Shown in pieces: positions 1 through 7,087 of a stretch of 64,000 nucleotides of DNA. The translations under genes and the position numbers were made by a program. The stretch spans positions 1-64,000 of the forward strand of contig NZ_UYYD01000010.1 in the NCBI RefSeq assembly GCF_900625105.1, given 5' to 3'. Every line of letters starts with the position of its first letter. Position 1 is the first letter of the stretch. The notes beneath the pieces are model-generated. The model was given only the letters and a program-made list of their open reading frames with translations. It ran no database searches and had not been told where the DNA came from. This stretch comes from Agathobaculum sp. Marseille-P7918 (GTDB lineage: Bacteria; Bacillota; Clostridia; Oscillospirales; Butyricicoccaceae).

Positions 1-2
1 GA

Positions 3-296
3 GTGTGCTTCGTCCTGATCGGCCTGCTCGACGAGTGGCAGGATCACCCGCCGCTCTGGCTGCAAATGCTCGAGGGGGCGATGCTCGTGACCGCGCTCGA
101 GCTGATCACCGGACTGATCGTCAACCGGTGGCTCGGCTGGAATGTGTGGGACTATTCCGACGTGCCGCTCAATCTCTGGGGGCAGGTGTGTCCACAGTTC
201 GCGGTCGCGTGGTTTTTCCTCTCAGCGCTGGCCGTGTGGCTGGAAAACGCGCTGCACCGGCTGGCGGCGCGGCTGATGCACCGGCAGGGGAGGTGA
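3..296 (+). CDS. CmpB-like (ABC transporter type IV) membrane protein, partial
   Basis: The 5' end is missing; the frame is open to the window edge and the 97 visible residues are the C-terminal part. Hydrophobic segments near residues 22-40 and 60-82, and the WDYSD..LNLWGQVC pattern, resemble the PF06541 putative ABC-transporter type IV family. Such proteins occur just upstream of holins in clostridial prophages, as here. The role in the phage is unknown; a membrane function during lysis or lysogeny is only an inference. Confidence 0.55.
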   Translation: MCFVLIGLLDEWQDHPPLWLQMLEGAMLVTALELITGLIVNRWLGWNVWDYSDVPLNLWGQVCPQFAVAWFFLSALAVWLENALHRLAARLMHRQGR

Positions 297-370
297 TCTT
301 TTGCCGGGTTGACCATAGGACGGAAAAAAGCGCCCACACAGGGCGCACAAGTAGAAAGGAGACACCGAAA

Positions 371-856
371 ATGGATCATGTAACCGAAATCAAGGCCGCT
401 TGCGCGGCAGGTGTGGCTGTGCTGACCGCCCTGTGGGGCTGGTTCGGCTGGGTGATCGTGCTGTTTGTCGCCTGCATGGTGGTAGACTACCTGACGGGCA
501 CAATGGCCGCGATGTACGCGGGCAGCTGGTCGAGCTCTACGGCGTGTAAGGGGATTTTACATAAGCTGGGCTGCATTGTCGTGGTTGCAGTGGCCGGGGC
601 AGCGGATCTGCTGCTCGGCATGATGCTCGCGCACCTGCCAGGCATTACGCTGCCGTTTGAGTATACCGTGCTGATCTGCCCGGTCGTGGTGATCTGGTAC
701 ATCCTGACCGAGCTGGGCAGCATCATCGAAAACGCGGTGGCGTTGGGCGCGCCGTGCCCCAAATGGCTTGCAGGTGTGGTGGACGCAGCTAAGGACGCAG
801 TGGAGGAGACCGGCAGCAAGATCCTGCCGCAGTCGGAGGGGGACGAGGACACATGA
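371..856 (+). CDS. Phage holin family protein
   Basis: A 161-residue membrane protein of the toxin-secretion/phage-lysis holin type (PF05105, holin_4). It has hydrophobic segments near residues 15-45, 60-85 and 95-120, an IVLFVACMVVDYLTG motif typical of the family, and a charged C-terminal tail. The start is the ATG at 371, preceded by AAAGGAG at 355-361; an open frame extends upstream but has no such site. The stop overlaps the endolysin start (ATGA at 853-856), so the two are translationally coupled. The holin would form membrane lesions that release the endolysin. Confidence 0.85.
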   Translation: MDHVTEIKAACAAGVAVLTALWGWFGWVIVLFVACMVVDYLTGTMAAMYAGSWSSSTACKGILHKLGCIVVVAVAGAADLLLGMMLAHLPGITLPFEYTVLICPVVVIWYILTELGSIIENAVALGAPCPKWLAGVVDAAKDAVEETGSKILPQSEGDEDT

Positions 857-2181
857 GCAGTATCCGATGCGACATTTACGACCCGTCCGAGTGGACCATC
901 TGGTTTGCGGCGGCGCCCTACGGCGCGGCCAGTAAGCCCGCCAAGACGCTGAAAAAATGGGCGGCCGAAGAGGGCGCAGATGTGGTGTACAACCTCTGTC
1001 TGTTCAACATGACCGGCTCGGGCAGCGACCAGTACGGCGTCATCAAGGGGCGCACCTTGCAGTATCTGCGCGCGAAGGACGTAGACTGCGGCTATGGTGG
1101 CACGGCTGAGCGCCTGACCGTCAGCCCGGGCAACGTGGTCGCAGGCGTCAAGGTCGCGGTGCGCGACGGCGTGGTGCTGTCCGGGCTGGACAAGTCCACC
1201 TACCGCAGCCGCAACATGATCGGCGAGCTGGCCGACGGGCGCATCATCGTCGTGCAGTCCTCGGACGGCTGCACCGAGGAGCAGGTGGCGCGCTACGCCG
1301 CCGGGCGGTACACGATCGAGCTGCTGTTGGTGCAGGACGCGGGCGGCAGCACCGGCATGTACCGCGTGAATGACGGCTACTTATTCGCCCCCGAGAAGGA
1401 GGGCACGGACGGCAGACCGGTGTGCAGCGTAGTATGTATGAGAAAGAAGAACAAGGAGGGCAAACCTATGGGCAAGAAGAAGGTATTTCTGGGCGTAGGC
1501 CACGGCGGCAGCGACCCCGGCGCGGTTGGCTATCTGGTCGAGAAGGATGTGAACTTTACGATGGCGACCGCCTGCCGCGATTTCCTGACGGCCTACGGCG
1601 TGGACGTCAAGATGAGCCGCACTAAGGACGAGGACGACACGGTCAATCAGGAGGTCGCGGAATGCAACGCCTATGCGCCCGATCTGGCCGTGGACATTCA
1701 CAACAACTCGGGCGGCGGCGACGGCTTCGAGGTGTACCACACGATCGGCGGCGGCACGGGCAAGACGCTCGCGCAGAACATCGAAAAGCATGTCAAGGCC
1801 ATGGGCCAGAACAGCCGCGGCGTCAAGACGCGGCAGGGCAATAATGGCGACTACTACGCGTTCATCCGCGAGACGGTTGCGCCCGCCGTGATCTGCGAGG
1901 GCGTGTTTGTCGATACCAAGGCGGATGCTGCGCAGGCCGACACGCTGGCCGAGCAGCAGGCGTTCGGCGTCGCGTACGCCAAGGGTATCCTTGATACACT
2001 CGGTCTGGCGTATGATGAGCCGGAGGAAGCGCCGGAAGAGGCGGAGACCGACGAAGAGGTGCAGGCGGCCATCACCAAGGTGCAGCAAACGGCTGGCCTT
2101 GCTGCGGAGACCATGCAGTATCTGCTGGCGTATGAGTACGGTACGGATCTGGTGATTAAGCTCGCGAACGCAATGAAATAA
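853..2181 (+). CDS. Two-domain endolysin: NAGPA-like domain plus N-acetylmuramoyl-L-alanine amidase
   Basis: The protein has 442 residues. Residues 1-200 resemble the phosphodiester glycosidase (NAGPA, PF09992) fold, with YRSRNMIGELADGR and VQDAGGSTGMY matching its conserved segments. Residues about 208-385 are an Amidase_3 domain: GVGHGGSDPGAVG (zinc His), DIHNNSGGGDGFEVY (second His) and VICEGVFVD (catalytic Glu). An acidic linker and a short helical tail follow. It would cleave the amide bond between muramic acid and the stem peptide at lysis. A strong ribosome-binding site and ATG lie in frame at the domain border, so a free amidase could also be made. It overlaps the holin by four bases. 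Confidence 0.85.
   Translation: MSSIRCDIYDPSEWTIWFAAAPYGAASKPAKTLKKWAAEEGADVVYNLCLFNMTGSGSDQYGVIKGRTLQYLRAKDVDCGYGGTAERLTVSPGNVVAGVKVAVRDGVVLSGLDKSTYRSRNMIGELADGRIIVVQSSDGCTEEQVARYAAGRYTIELLLVQDAGGSTGMYRVNDGYLFAPEKEGTDGRPVCSVVCMRKKNKEGKPMGKKKVFLGVGHGGSDPGAVGYLVEKDVNFTMATACRDFLTAYGVDVKMSRTKDEDDTVNQEVAECNAYAPDLAVDIHNNSGGGDGFEVYHTIGGGTGKTLAQNIEKHVKAMGQNSRGVKTRQGNNGDYYAFIRETVAPAVICEGVFVDTKADAAQADTLAEQQAFGVAYAKGILDTLGLAYDEPEEAPEEAETDEEVQAAITKVQQTAGLAAETMQYLLAYEYGTDLVIKLANAMK
1453..1470 (+). promoter_or_regulatory. Internal ribosome-binding site and ATG inside the endolysin gene
   Basis: AAGGAGGG at 1453-1460 lies seven bases before an in-frame ATG at 1468, which is codon 206. Translation from here would give MGKKKVFLGVGHGG and onward, i.e. 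exactly the amidase domain. This is either a dual-start endolysin or the scar of two fused genes. Confidence 0.55.
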
Positions 2182-2203
2182 CGGTGTTCAATTTGGACAC
2201 GGG

Positions 2204-2233
2204 AAAGCCCGGGGCGTTGTGCCTCGGGCTTTA
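2204..2233 (+). terminator. Terminator after the endolysin gene
   Basis: AAAGCCCGGGGC and GCCTCGGGCTTT form a strong GC-rich stem with a five-base loop, followed by a short T-rich run. It ends the phage late transcript next to the host junction. Confidence 0.8.
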
Positions 2234-2242
2234 TTATCTGTT

Positions 2243-2347
2243 TTAGCAATTAGCACCGCCCAGCTGTGTGATAACGATCTTGGCGGTCTGCGGGTCGGGG
2301 TTTTTGATGTTGACCGGGTATTGCAAGCGTTTATCGTATGACCACAT
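2243..2347 (-). pseudogene. cotJC: 5' fragment of cotJC, cut by the prophage
   Basis: Reading from the ATG at 2347, the first 31 codons give MWSYDKRLQYPVNIK and ITQLGG, the start of the spore-coat manganese-catalase-like protein CotJC, normally about 190 residues. After GGA the frame leaves the family pattern (usually GGxDGE), reads N-C, and stops at 2243. The start overlaps the cotJB stop (TAATG), as expected in a cotJABC operon. The missing part is presumably on the far side of the prophage. If the phage excises precisely the gene would be restored; if not, it is dead. Confidence 0.8.
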
Positions 2348-2604
2348 TAGTTATCCTCTCCTTCCCACGGCCACGGGTCGTCGATCCAGCGCCAGCTGCC
2401 GACACGGGTATCCACCTCGCGGGCGGTCAGCGGGCCGAAGGCGTCCTCGTATTCCGCTGCGGCCTTGTCGAAAGCGGTGCGCATTTTGCTGTAATAGGCC
2501 AGCGCCGCGGTGTTCTGCGGGTGGCCGTCGAGGTACTCGATCACATCCACGAGCGCAAAATCATACATGCGCACGCGGCTGAGCAGTTTTTCACGTTCGG
2601 TCAT
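2347..2604 (-). CDS. cotJB: Spore coat protein CotJB
   Basis: An 85-residue protein with the CotJB pattern: MTEREKLL at the start, a DFALVDVIEYLDGHP segment, a helical middle (YYSKMRTAFDKAAAEYE), FGPLTA, and a C-terminal WRWIDDPWPWEGE. CotJB works with CotJA and CotJC in assembly of the inner spore coat. The start codon overlaps the cotJA stop (ATGA at 2601-2604) and its stop overlaps the cotJC start, so the three are one translationally coupled unit. Its presence indicates a spore-forming host. Confidence 0.92.
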   Translation of the reverse strand: MTEREKLLSRVRMYDFALVDVIEYLDGHPQNTAALAYYSKMRTAFDKAAAEYEDAFGPLTAREVDTRVGSWRWIDDPWPWEGEDN

Positions 2605-2798
2605 TGGGGAACGGCCTCCTCTCCGAGGAAAGGCTTGTCGAGTGCCGGAAAGATGGTGCCGCGGCTGAAGGCCAGCGCGGGTTCATACGGCGTATCAAAG
2701 CTTTGCGCCGGCACGAATGCCATGGCAAGCGAAAGCAGACGGGGATCGATGCTGTCCGCAGGCAGCGCCTGATCGCCCGAAGGGTTGGTCGTATTCAT
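2601..2798 (-). CDS. cotJA: Spore coat-associated protein CotJA
   Basis: A 65-residue protein with the CotJA core: LAMAFVPAQSF, PYEPALAFSRGTIFP, and the end ALDKPFLGEE. It is the first gene of the cotJABC operon. A good ribosome-binding site (AAGGAG) precedes its ATG. Upstream, CATACACT at 2853-2846 on the minus strand fits the -10 of sporulation sigma E, the factor that drives cotJ in Bacillus subtilis. It acts in the mother cell during coat assembly. Confidence 0.92.
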   Translation of the reverse strand: MNTTNPSGDQALPADSIDPRLLSLAMAFVPAQSFDTPYEPALAFSRGTIFPALDKPFLGEEAVPQ

Positions 2799-2845
2799 AT
2801 GCAGATTGCTCCTTGTTTGTCGGTTTGAGGTCTCGCCTCAATCTC

Positions 2846-2853
2846 AGTGTATG
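2846..2853 (-). promoter_or_regulatory. Sigma-E-like -10 element of the cotJ operon
   Basis: The minus strand reads CATACACT, an exact fit to the sigma E -10 consensus (CATACAnT), about 48 bases before the cotJA start. A good -35 is not evident, so the call rests on the -10 and the known regulation of cotJ. Confidence 0.45.
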
Positions 2854-2890
2854 CTGCCGGAAAAAAGACGGTGAAAGCGGGAAGAAACTG

Positions 2891-2899
2891 TGGTATACT
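2891..2899 (+). promoter_or_regulatory. Extended -10 promoter for the UPF0340 gene
   Basis: TGGTATACT is an extended -10 (TGn-TATACT) 27 bases before the start at 2926. The -35 position (GTGAAA) is poor. AGGAGG at 2911-2916 is the ribosome-binding site. Confidence 0.4.
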
Positions 2900-2925
2900 G
2901 TAACTATAAAAGGAGGCATGGAAAA

Positions 2926-3486
2926 ATGGAGCTTTCTGAAATCAGAGAACAGAGCGCAAAAGCGGCGGCTCTGGTGTGTGACGCGGCAAAGCTGCGTGCA
3001 GGAGATTTGTTTGTGGTCGGCTGTTCGTCGAGCGAGATCTGCGGCGAAAAGATCGGCACGCATTCGAGTGTAGAGGTGGCCGAGGCCGTGTTCGAAGGCA
3101 TCTACGGCGTGCTGCGGGAGCGGGATATCTATCTGGCTGCGCAGTGCTGCGAGCACCTCAACCGTGCGCTTGTGGTCGAGCGGGCGGCATGCGAACGGTT
3201 CGGGCTGGACGAGGTCAACGTTATCCCGCAGCCCAAGGCGGGCGGTTCGTTCGGCACGACCGCGTATAAGCGGTTTACCGATCCGGTCGCGGTGGAAAGC
3301 CTCAAGCAGTCCGCATCTGCGGGCATGGATATCGGCGGAACACTGATCGGCATGCATATCAAGCCGGTTGTTGTGCCGCTGCGCATCGAGGTCAAGCACA
3401 TCGGTGAGGCGATCCTGCTTTGCGCACGCCGCCGCGCGAAATTTGTCGGCGGCAGCCGCGCGGTGTATAACGAAAAACTGTTGTGA
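2926..3486 (+). CDS. TIGR01440 / UPF0340 family protein (YwlG-like)
   Basis: A 186-residue soluble protein of the UPF0340 family. Typical segments are VGCSSSEICGEKIGTHSS, AAQCCEHLNRALV, VNVIPQPKAGGSFGTTAY and AGMDIGGTLIGMH, ending VGGSRAVYNE. The family is related in sequence to a nucleoside/sugar-binding fold but has no established function. The ATG at 2926 is chosen because AGGAGG lies nine bases upstream; the longer frame from 2890 would overlap the promoter. It heads a plus-strand run with the HAD hydrolase and TSCPD genes. Confidence 0.88.
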   Translation: MELSEIREQSAKAAALVCDAAKLRAGDLFVVGCSSSEICGEKIGTHSSVEVAEAVFEGIYGVLRERDIYLAAQCCEHLNRALVVERAACERFGLDEVNVIPQPKAGGSFGTTAYKRFTDPVAVESLKQSASAGMDIGGTLIGMHIKPVVVPLRIEVKHIGEAILLCARRRAKFVGGSRAVYNEKLL

Positions 3487-3493
3487 GGGATGT

Positions 3494-4198
3494 ATGGGAC
3501 TGAAAGCGGTATTTTTTGATCTGGATGACACGCTGTACAGCAGCTTTCAGGCATGCGACGCGTATGCCTATGAGCGGCTCGCGGCTTGGGCGGAGCAGGA
3601 ACTGGGCATTTCCGGCGACGGATTCGCGCAGGCCTTCCGTGTGAACCGGCAGCGCCTTTCCCGCCAGCAGCCCGGCATGCCGCCGGTGCATGACCGCGTG
3701 CTGTTTGCACAGGGCGCGCTCGAGCGGCTGGGCTGCAACGCCATCCGCTATGCGCGGCGCGCGCATCGGGTCTACTGGGATGCGGTGCTGGAGAAAATGG
3801 AGCTGCGTCCGGGCGTAACTGAACTGCTGGACGATCTGCGGCAAGCCGGTGTCAAGACGGCGGTCTGCACGGATATGCTGGTGGATATCCAGATGGAAAA
3901 ACTGGAGTATCTGGGCCTTGCCGATCGCGTGGACTATCTGGTTTCGAGCGAAGAGGCGGGCATGGACAAGCCGGGCGCGCCGATCTTCTGGCTGGCGCTG
4001 CAAAAATGTGGCTGCCTGCCGAATGAGGCAGTGATGGTGGGAGATAACTTCCGGCATGACGTGCAGGGCGCGATGGACGTCGGCATTGCAGGGGTCTGGC
4101 TCAACTGGACCGGTCTGCCGCAGCCGCAGGACGAGCGCCCGTTCTATGAGGCGGACACATTTGCGCAGGCGGCGGAGCATATCCGCGCCCTGCTGTGA
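3494..4198 (+). CDS. HAD-IA family hydrolase
   Basis: A 234-residue haloacid-dehalogenase-type phosphatase. Motif I is FFDLDDTLYSS (nucleophile and acid/base Asp), motif II the CTDM segment near residue 126, motif III the Lys in MDKPGAP, and motif IV VGDNFRHDVQGA. A helical cap (residues about 15-90) follows motif I, as in phosphoglycolate phosphatase and YjjG-like enzymes. The substrate cannot be read from the sequence. It starts seven bases after the preceding gene, so the two are likely co-transcribed. Confidence 0.88.
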   Translation: MGLKAVFFDLDDTLYSSFQACDAYAYERLAAWAEQELGISGDGFAQAFRVNRQRLSRQQPGMPPVHDRVLFAQGALERLGCNAIRYARRAHRVYWDAVLEKMELRPGVTELLDDLRQAGVKTAVCTDMLVDIQMEKLEYLGLADRVDYLVSSEEAGMDKPGAPIFWLALQKCGCLPNEAVMVGDNFRHDVQGAMDVGIAGVWLNWTGLPQPQDERPFYEADTFAQAAEHIRALL

Positions 4199-4214
4199 GG
4201 AGGATTAGCAAACA

Positions 4215-4475
4215 ATGCAGCATTTTGACTATAAACCGCGCGGCGTATGCCCGATGCGGATCTCATTCGATCTGGATGGGGATAAGGTGCACAATGTCTC
4301 CTTCCTCGGCGGCTGCAACGGCAATTTGCAGGCGATCAGCCGCGTGGTCGAGGGTATGACCGTCGATCAGATCGAGGGATATTTCAAGGGGATTTCGTGC
4401 AGCGGCAAGGGAACCAGCTGTTCGGATCAGCTGGCGACCGCGGTACGCGCGGCGTACGAAAAGGAAAAAGCCTGA
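4215..4475 (+). CDS. TIGR03905 family TSCPD domain protein
   Basis: An 86-residue protein with the TSCPD-type pattern: GVCPMRI, VSFLGGCNGNL, GISCSGKGTSCSDQLA. The same domain occurs at the C-terminus of some ribonucleotide reductases, and the stand-alone form is found widely in Clostridia. The four conserved Cys suggest metal binding; the function is not known. GAGGAGG lies just before its ATG. It is the last gene before a terminator shared with the convergent phosphopantetheinyl transferase gene. Confidence 0.88.
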   Translation: MQHFDYKPRGVCPMRISFDLDGDKVHNVSFLGGCNGNLQAISRVVEGMTVDQIEGYFKGISCSGKGTSCSDQLATAVRAAYEKEKA

Positions 4476-4480
4476 CAAAA

Positions 4481-4510
4481 AAAGGACGATGCAGATTGCA
4501 TCGTCCTTTT
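4481..4510. terminator. Bidirectional terminator between TSCPD and PPTase genes
   Basis: AAAGGACGATGCA and TGCATCGTCCTTTT pair almost perfectly around a short loop. A runs on the left and T runs on the right let it serve both convergent units. Confidence 0.85.
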
Positions 4511-4522
4511 GCTATATCGGGA

Positions 4523-5179
4523 TCATTCCATGATGTGCAGCACGGGCTGCTCCGCACCGGCCTGCTCCACACATACCGCGAGACGGTAGTTGCGGTCGGC
4601 AAACTCGGGCAGGAAGAGCGAATAGCTGCCGGTGACTTCGTCGCAGTCCAGACGCGGCGGCATGCGGTGGATATCGATCCAGAAGCTGCGCAGCGGCAGG
4701 TCCAGCCCGCGGCCGGTGGACTTGACAAAGCTCTCCTTGAGCGTCCAGAGCTTGTAGAAGGCGTCATCCCGTGCAGAGGGAAGCACCGTGTTGAGGTAGC
4801 GCACTTCTTCCCGGTGGAAAAAACGGGAAGCGATGTCGCGCCGGCCGGGTTCACAGCGCTCGATATCCACGCCGACCGGGTGATCGCTGACGGCACAGAC
4901 CGCCCATTCGCCCGAATGGGACAGGCTGAAGTGGATGCCGGGTTCGGACACCAGATAAGGCTTGCCGCCTTCGGCAATCGAGATGGCAAGCGGGTGCACC
5001 ACCCAGGGATGCTGCTGTGCAACTGCGTATTCGAGAAGGAGCGAGGCGGCAAAGCCCTGCGCTCTGGCTGCTCCGTGTCGTCGGTCGAGCTGTTCCAGCC
5101 GTCCGCGGGATAGTCGGGCGCGGGACGCGCTGTCGTCCGGGTTCACAGCGGATACCGGGATAGCGTATACAGCAGTCAA
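4523..5179 (-). CDS. 4'-phosphopantetheinyl transferase, Sfp type
   Basis: A 218-residue protein of the Sfp/AcpT superfamily, which moves phosphopantetheine from CoA to a carrier-protein serine. Diagnostic motifs are GVDIE (Mg-binding Asp and Glu) and FYKLWTLKESFVK. FSLSHSGEWA is the substrate-contact loop. The start is a TTG at 5179 with AGGGGG upstream. A consensus-like promoter lies further upstream. No carrier protein or synthase gene is in the window, so the target is unknown; it could serve a secondary-metabolite or fatty-acid carrier. Confidence 0.9.
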   Translation of the reverse strand: MTAVYAIPVSAVNPDDSASRARLSRGRLEQLDRRHGAARAQGFAASLLLEYAVAQQHPWVVHPLAISIAEGGKPYLVSEPGIHFSLSHSGEWAVCAVSDHPVGVDIERCEPGRRDIASRFFHREEVRYLNTVLPSARDDAFYKLWTLKESFVKSTGRGLDLPLRSFWIDIHRMPPRLDCDEVTGSYSLFLPEFADRNYRLAVCVEQAGAEQPVLHIME

Positions 5180-5230
5180 GAAAATTCCCCCTAATGATTT
5201 GCGCGTGTGCGAAAGTAAAATCCTACCCCT

Positions 5231-5260
5231 ATTATATCACGATGGAACAGAGGTTGACAA
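5231..5260 (-). promoter_or_regulatory. Sigma-A promoter for the PPTase gene
   Basis: On the minus strand TTGTCA (5260-5255) and TATAAT (5236-5231) are 18 bases apart, about 50 bases before the TTG start. Confidence 0.7.
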
Positions 5261-5302
5261 TTCTCTTTCTCTTGCGGAATGAAAAAATGGATCAATTTGG
5301 AT

Positions 5303-6172
5303 TTATGTGTTGCTTTTGTGGTGCTGCGGCACGGGATTGACCGTGCAGACCGCGCCGTGCGGGCAGGCGCGGCGGCAGTCGCCGCAGCGGATGCATTCCG
5401 GGCTGTTGGGTGTTTGCCAAACGGGAATATCCAGCTTGCAGGCACGCTGGCAGGCGCCGCACTGGGTGCATTTTTCCGCATCGATGCGGAACCGGTAGAG
5501 CGCGACCGGGTTAAACAGACCGTAAATCGCGCCGAGCGGGCACAGATACCGGCAGAACGGCCGGTACACCACGATGCTCAGCAGCAGCAGCGCTGCAAGG
5601 ATTGCGGTTTTCCAAGTGAACAGCCAGCCGAGCGCCGCGCGCAGCGGCGGGTTGGACGCGATGAGCGGGATACCGGCAAACAGCGTGCCGGACGGGCAGA
5701 TGTATTTGCAGAACCAGGGCTGCCCCTGTCCGACGATGTCCAGCACGGTCAGCGGCAGAACAATGACAAACCCGACCAGAATGACGTATTTCAGATATTT
5801 GAGGACGCGGTCACCCGGCAGGCGGCGCAGTTTTTTCGGGAAGGGAATCTTGTCCAGCAGATCCTGCACCAGCCCGAAGGGACACAGCCAGCCGCAGACC
5901 AGCCGGCCGAACAGCGCGCCGAACAGCAGGAAAAAGCCGATCACATAAAAGGTGAACTTGTTGGTGCGGCTGGTGATGACGGCCTGAAAAGAGCCGATCG
6001 GGCACGAGCCGAGCGCGCCCGGGCAGGAATAGCAGTTCAGCCCGGGGACACAAACCAGCTTGCCGGCCCCTTTGTAGATGCTTCCCTTGGCGAAACCGGC
6101 GGCGTAACCGTTCGTCAGGGCGGCAAAGACCAGCTGCACCAGCGTGCGCAGGTGCTTGCGCAGTTTACCCAA
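5303..6172 (-). CDS. 4Fe-4S binding membrane protein (NapH/YccM-like)
   Basis: About 289 residues. Four transmembrane stretches alternate with Cys clusters: CVPGLNCYSCPGALGSCPIG, CGWLCPFG, CKYICPSG and CRYLCPLG. Two ferredoxin motifs follow at the C-terminus (CTQCGACQRAC, CIRCGDCRRAC). This is the layout of NapH-type electron-transfer proteins. The start is probably the TTG at 6172, overlapping the end of the CXXC gene with GGAG ten bases before it. With the two upstream genes it forms a cassette that likely passes electrons across the membrane to a thioredoxin-like partner; the exact reaction is unproven. Confidence 0.85.
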   Translation of the reverse strand: MGKLRKHLRTLVQLVFAALTNGYAAGFAKGSIYKGAGKLVCVPGLNCYSCPGALGSCPIGSFQAVITSRTNKFTFYVIGFFLLFGALFGRLVCGWLCPFGLVQDLLDKIPFPKKLRRLPGDRVLKYLKYVILVGFVIVLPLTVLDIVGQGQPWFCKYICPSGTLFAGIPLIASNPPLRAALGWLFTWKTAILAALLLLSIVVYRPFCRYLCPLGAIYGLFNPVALYRFRIDAEKCTQCGACQRACKLDIPVWQTPNSPECIRCGDCRRACPHGAVCTVNPVPQHHKSNT

Positions 6173-6311
6173 GGCCGATGCACTCCATGCAGATGTTGAC
6201 CGCTTTGCGGAATACGGTCTGCGTTTCCCCGCGCAGTACGCCCAGCGCAAGAAACAGCACGGCAACCGCCAGCGTGATGATGGCGGCGCGGTTGCGGCGG
6301 ATAAAACTCAT
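6165..6311 (-). CDS. CD1871A family CXXC motif-containing protein
   Basis: A 48-residue protein: a basic start (MSFIRRNR), one transmembrane helix (residues 9-27), then RGETQTVF and a C-terminal CMEC motif. This is the CD1871A family, always found between a TlpA-like protein and a 4Fe-4S membrane protein, as here. Its start overlaps the TlpA stop (ATGA) and its end overlaps the start of the 4Fe-4S gene. The CXXC may relay electrons; this is inference from context. Confidence 0.88.
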   Translation of the reverse strand: MSFIRRNRAAIITLAVAVLFLALGVLRGETQTVFRKAVNICMECIGLG

Positions 6312-6919
6312 GCCTGCACCTCGGAAAGCATCTGGTCAATGGTCTGCTCCCACTGCTCCTTGCTTTGCGCGCTGACGATGGCAGAGCCGACCTGTGTGCC
6401 CTCGCTGTCCACAAAGAAGGTGGTCGGCACATAGCTGATCTGCGACAGCACGCCCAGCAGGTCGTCCGAGGGCAGCAGATGGGTGTAGTTCGCGCCGGTC
6501 TGAGCGACGATGTCGCGGGCGGTCTGCACCTGTTCTTCATTGATGCTTCCGTCCGTGTTCAGTACGTCGGAAACCATACCGATGATCTGCACGTTGCGAT
6601 CGGCGTATTCCTGCGCCAGCTCACCCAGATCGGGCATCTCGTTGATGCACGGGCTGCAGAAGGTCGCCCACACGTTGACCATGGTCAGATCGTAGTCGGC
6701 CAGCATGGACTGATCGACTGTGTTGCCGTCTAGATCGGTGGCGGAAAACTGGCTCAGCACACCGGCCTGCGCGGTATCGCTCTGTGCGCTGTCGGTTTGC
6801 GTTTGGTCGGTCGCAGGCGTCAGCTGGCCGCCGTCCGCGGAAGAAGATCCACCGCAGCCGCCCAGCGACAGCATCCCGGCGAGCGAGATGCTCAGCAATG
6901 CAAATGGGATTCGTTTCAT
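6308..6919 (-). CDS. TlpA family thiol-disulfide oxidoreductase lipoprotein
   Basis: A 203-residue protein with a lipoprotein signal (lipobox LGGC near residue 22), a Ser/Thr/Gln-rich linker, and a thioredoxin-like TlpA/ResA domain from about residue 55. The active site is WATFCSPC and the cis-Pro segment is SYVPTTFFVD. It would act outside the membrane as a dithiol-disulfide reductant. It is the first gene of the three-gene redox cassette and has a consensus promoter. Confidence 0.9.
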   Translation of the reverse strand: MKRIPFALLSISLAGMLSLGGCGGSSSADGGQLTPATDQTQTDSAQSDTAQAGVLSQFSATDLDGNTVDQSMLADYDLTMVNVWATFCSPCINEMPDLGELAQEYADRNVQIIGMVSDVLNTDGSINEEQVQTARDIVAQTGANYTHLLPSDDLLGVLSQISYVPTTFFVDSEGTQVGSAIVSAQSKEQWEQTIDQMLSEVQA

Positions 6920-6949
6920 GGGAATTCCTCCGAAACCTTGATTTTAATT

Positions 6950-6978
6950 ATTATACGGGTGACAAAGCGGTCTGTCAA
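6950..6978 (-). promoter_or_regulatory. Consensus sigma-A promoter of the TlpA cassette
   Basis: TTGACA (6978-6973) and TATAAT (6955-6950) on the minus strand, spacer 17, a perfect match. The start codon is 31 bases downstream. Confidence 0.85.
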
Positions 6979-7011
6979 CTGAAAAGATGACATGGGAAAA
7001 CAGGATAAAAG

Positions 7012-7046
7012 AAAACCGTCCAGGAAAGCATTTCCCGGACGGTTTT
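7012..7046. terminator. Terminator after the Cthe_2159-like gene
   Basis: AAAACCGTCC.GGAAA and TTTCC.GGACGGTTTT form a long near-perfect stem; T runs exist on both sides, but it is placed to end the minus-strand operon. Confidence 0.85.
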
Positions 7047-7087
7047 GTCTGGATGGGTATGGGGAAAAGAGGCGTATCGGAACGGGG

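Larger units (their letters stand above)
1..2250. mobile_element. Right end of a prophage inserted in cotJC
   Basis: The three plus-strand genes here (CmpB-like membrane protein, holin, amidase) form a standard phage lysis module, which usually lies next to an attachment site. They end in a terminator, and immediately beyond it lies the 5' part of cotJC on the other strand, broken after about 31 recognisable codons. The prophage/host junction is therefore inferred near 2245-2262. The integrase, the other attachment site and the rest of cotJC would lie left of the window. Confidence 0.75.

Noticed and set aside
5279-6199. Plus-strand open frame of 306 codons
   Set aside because: It is antisense to the 4Fe-4S membrane protein, whose Cys motifs are unmistakable.
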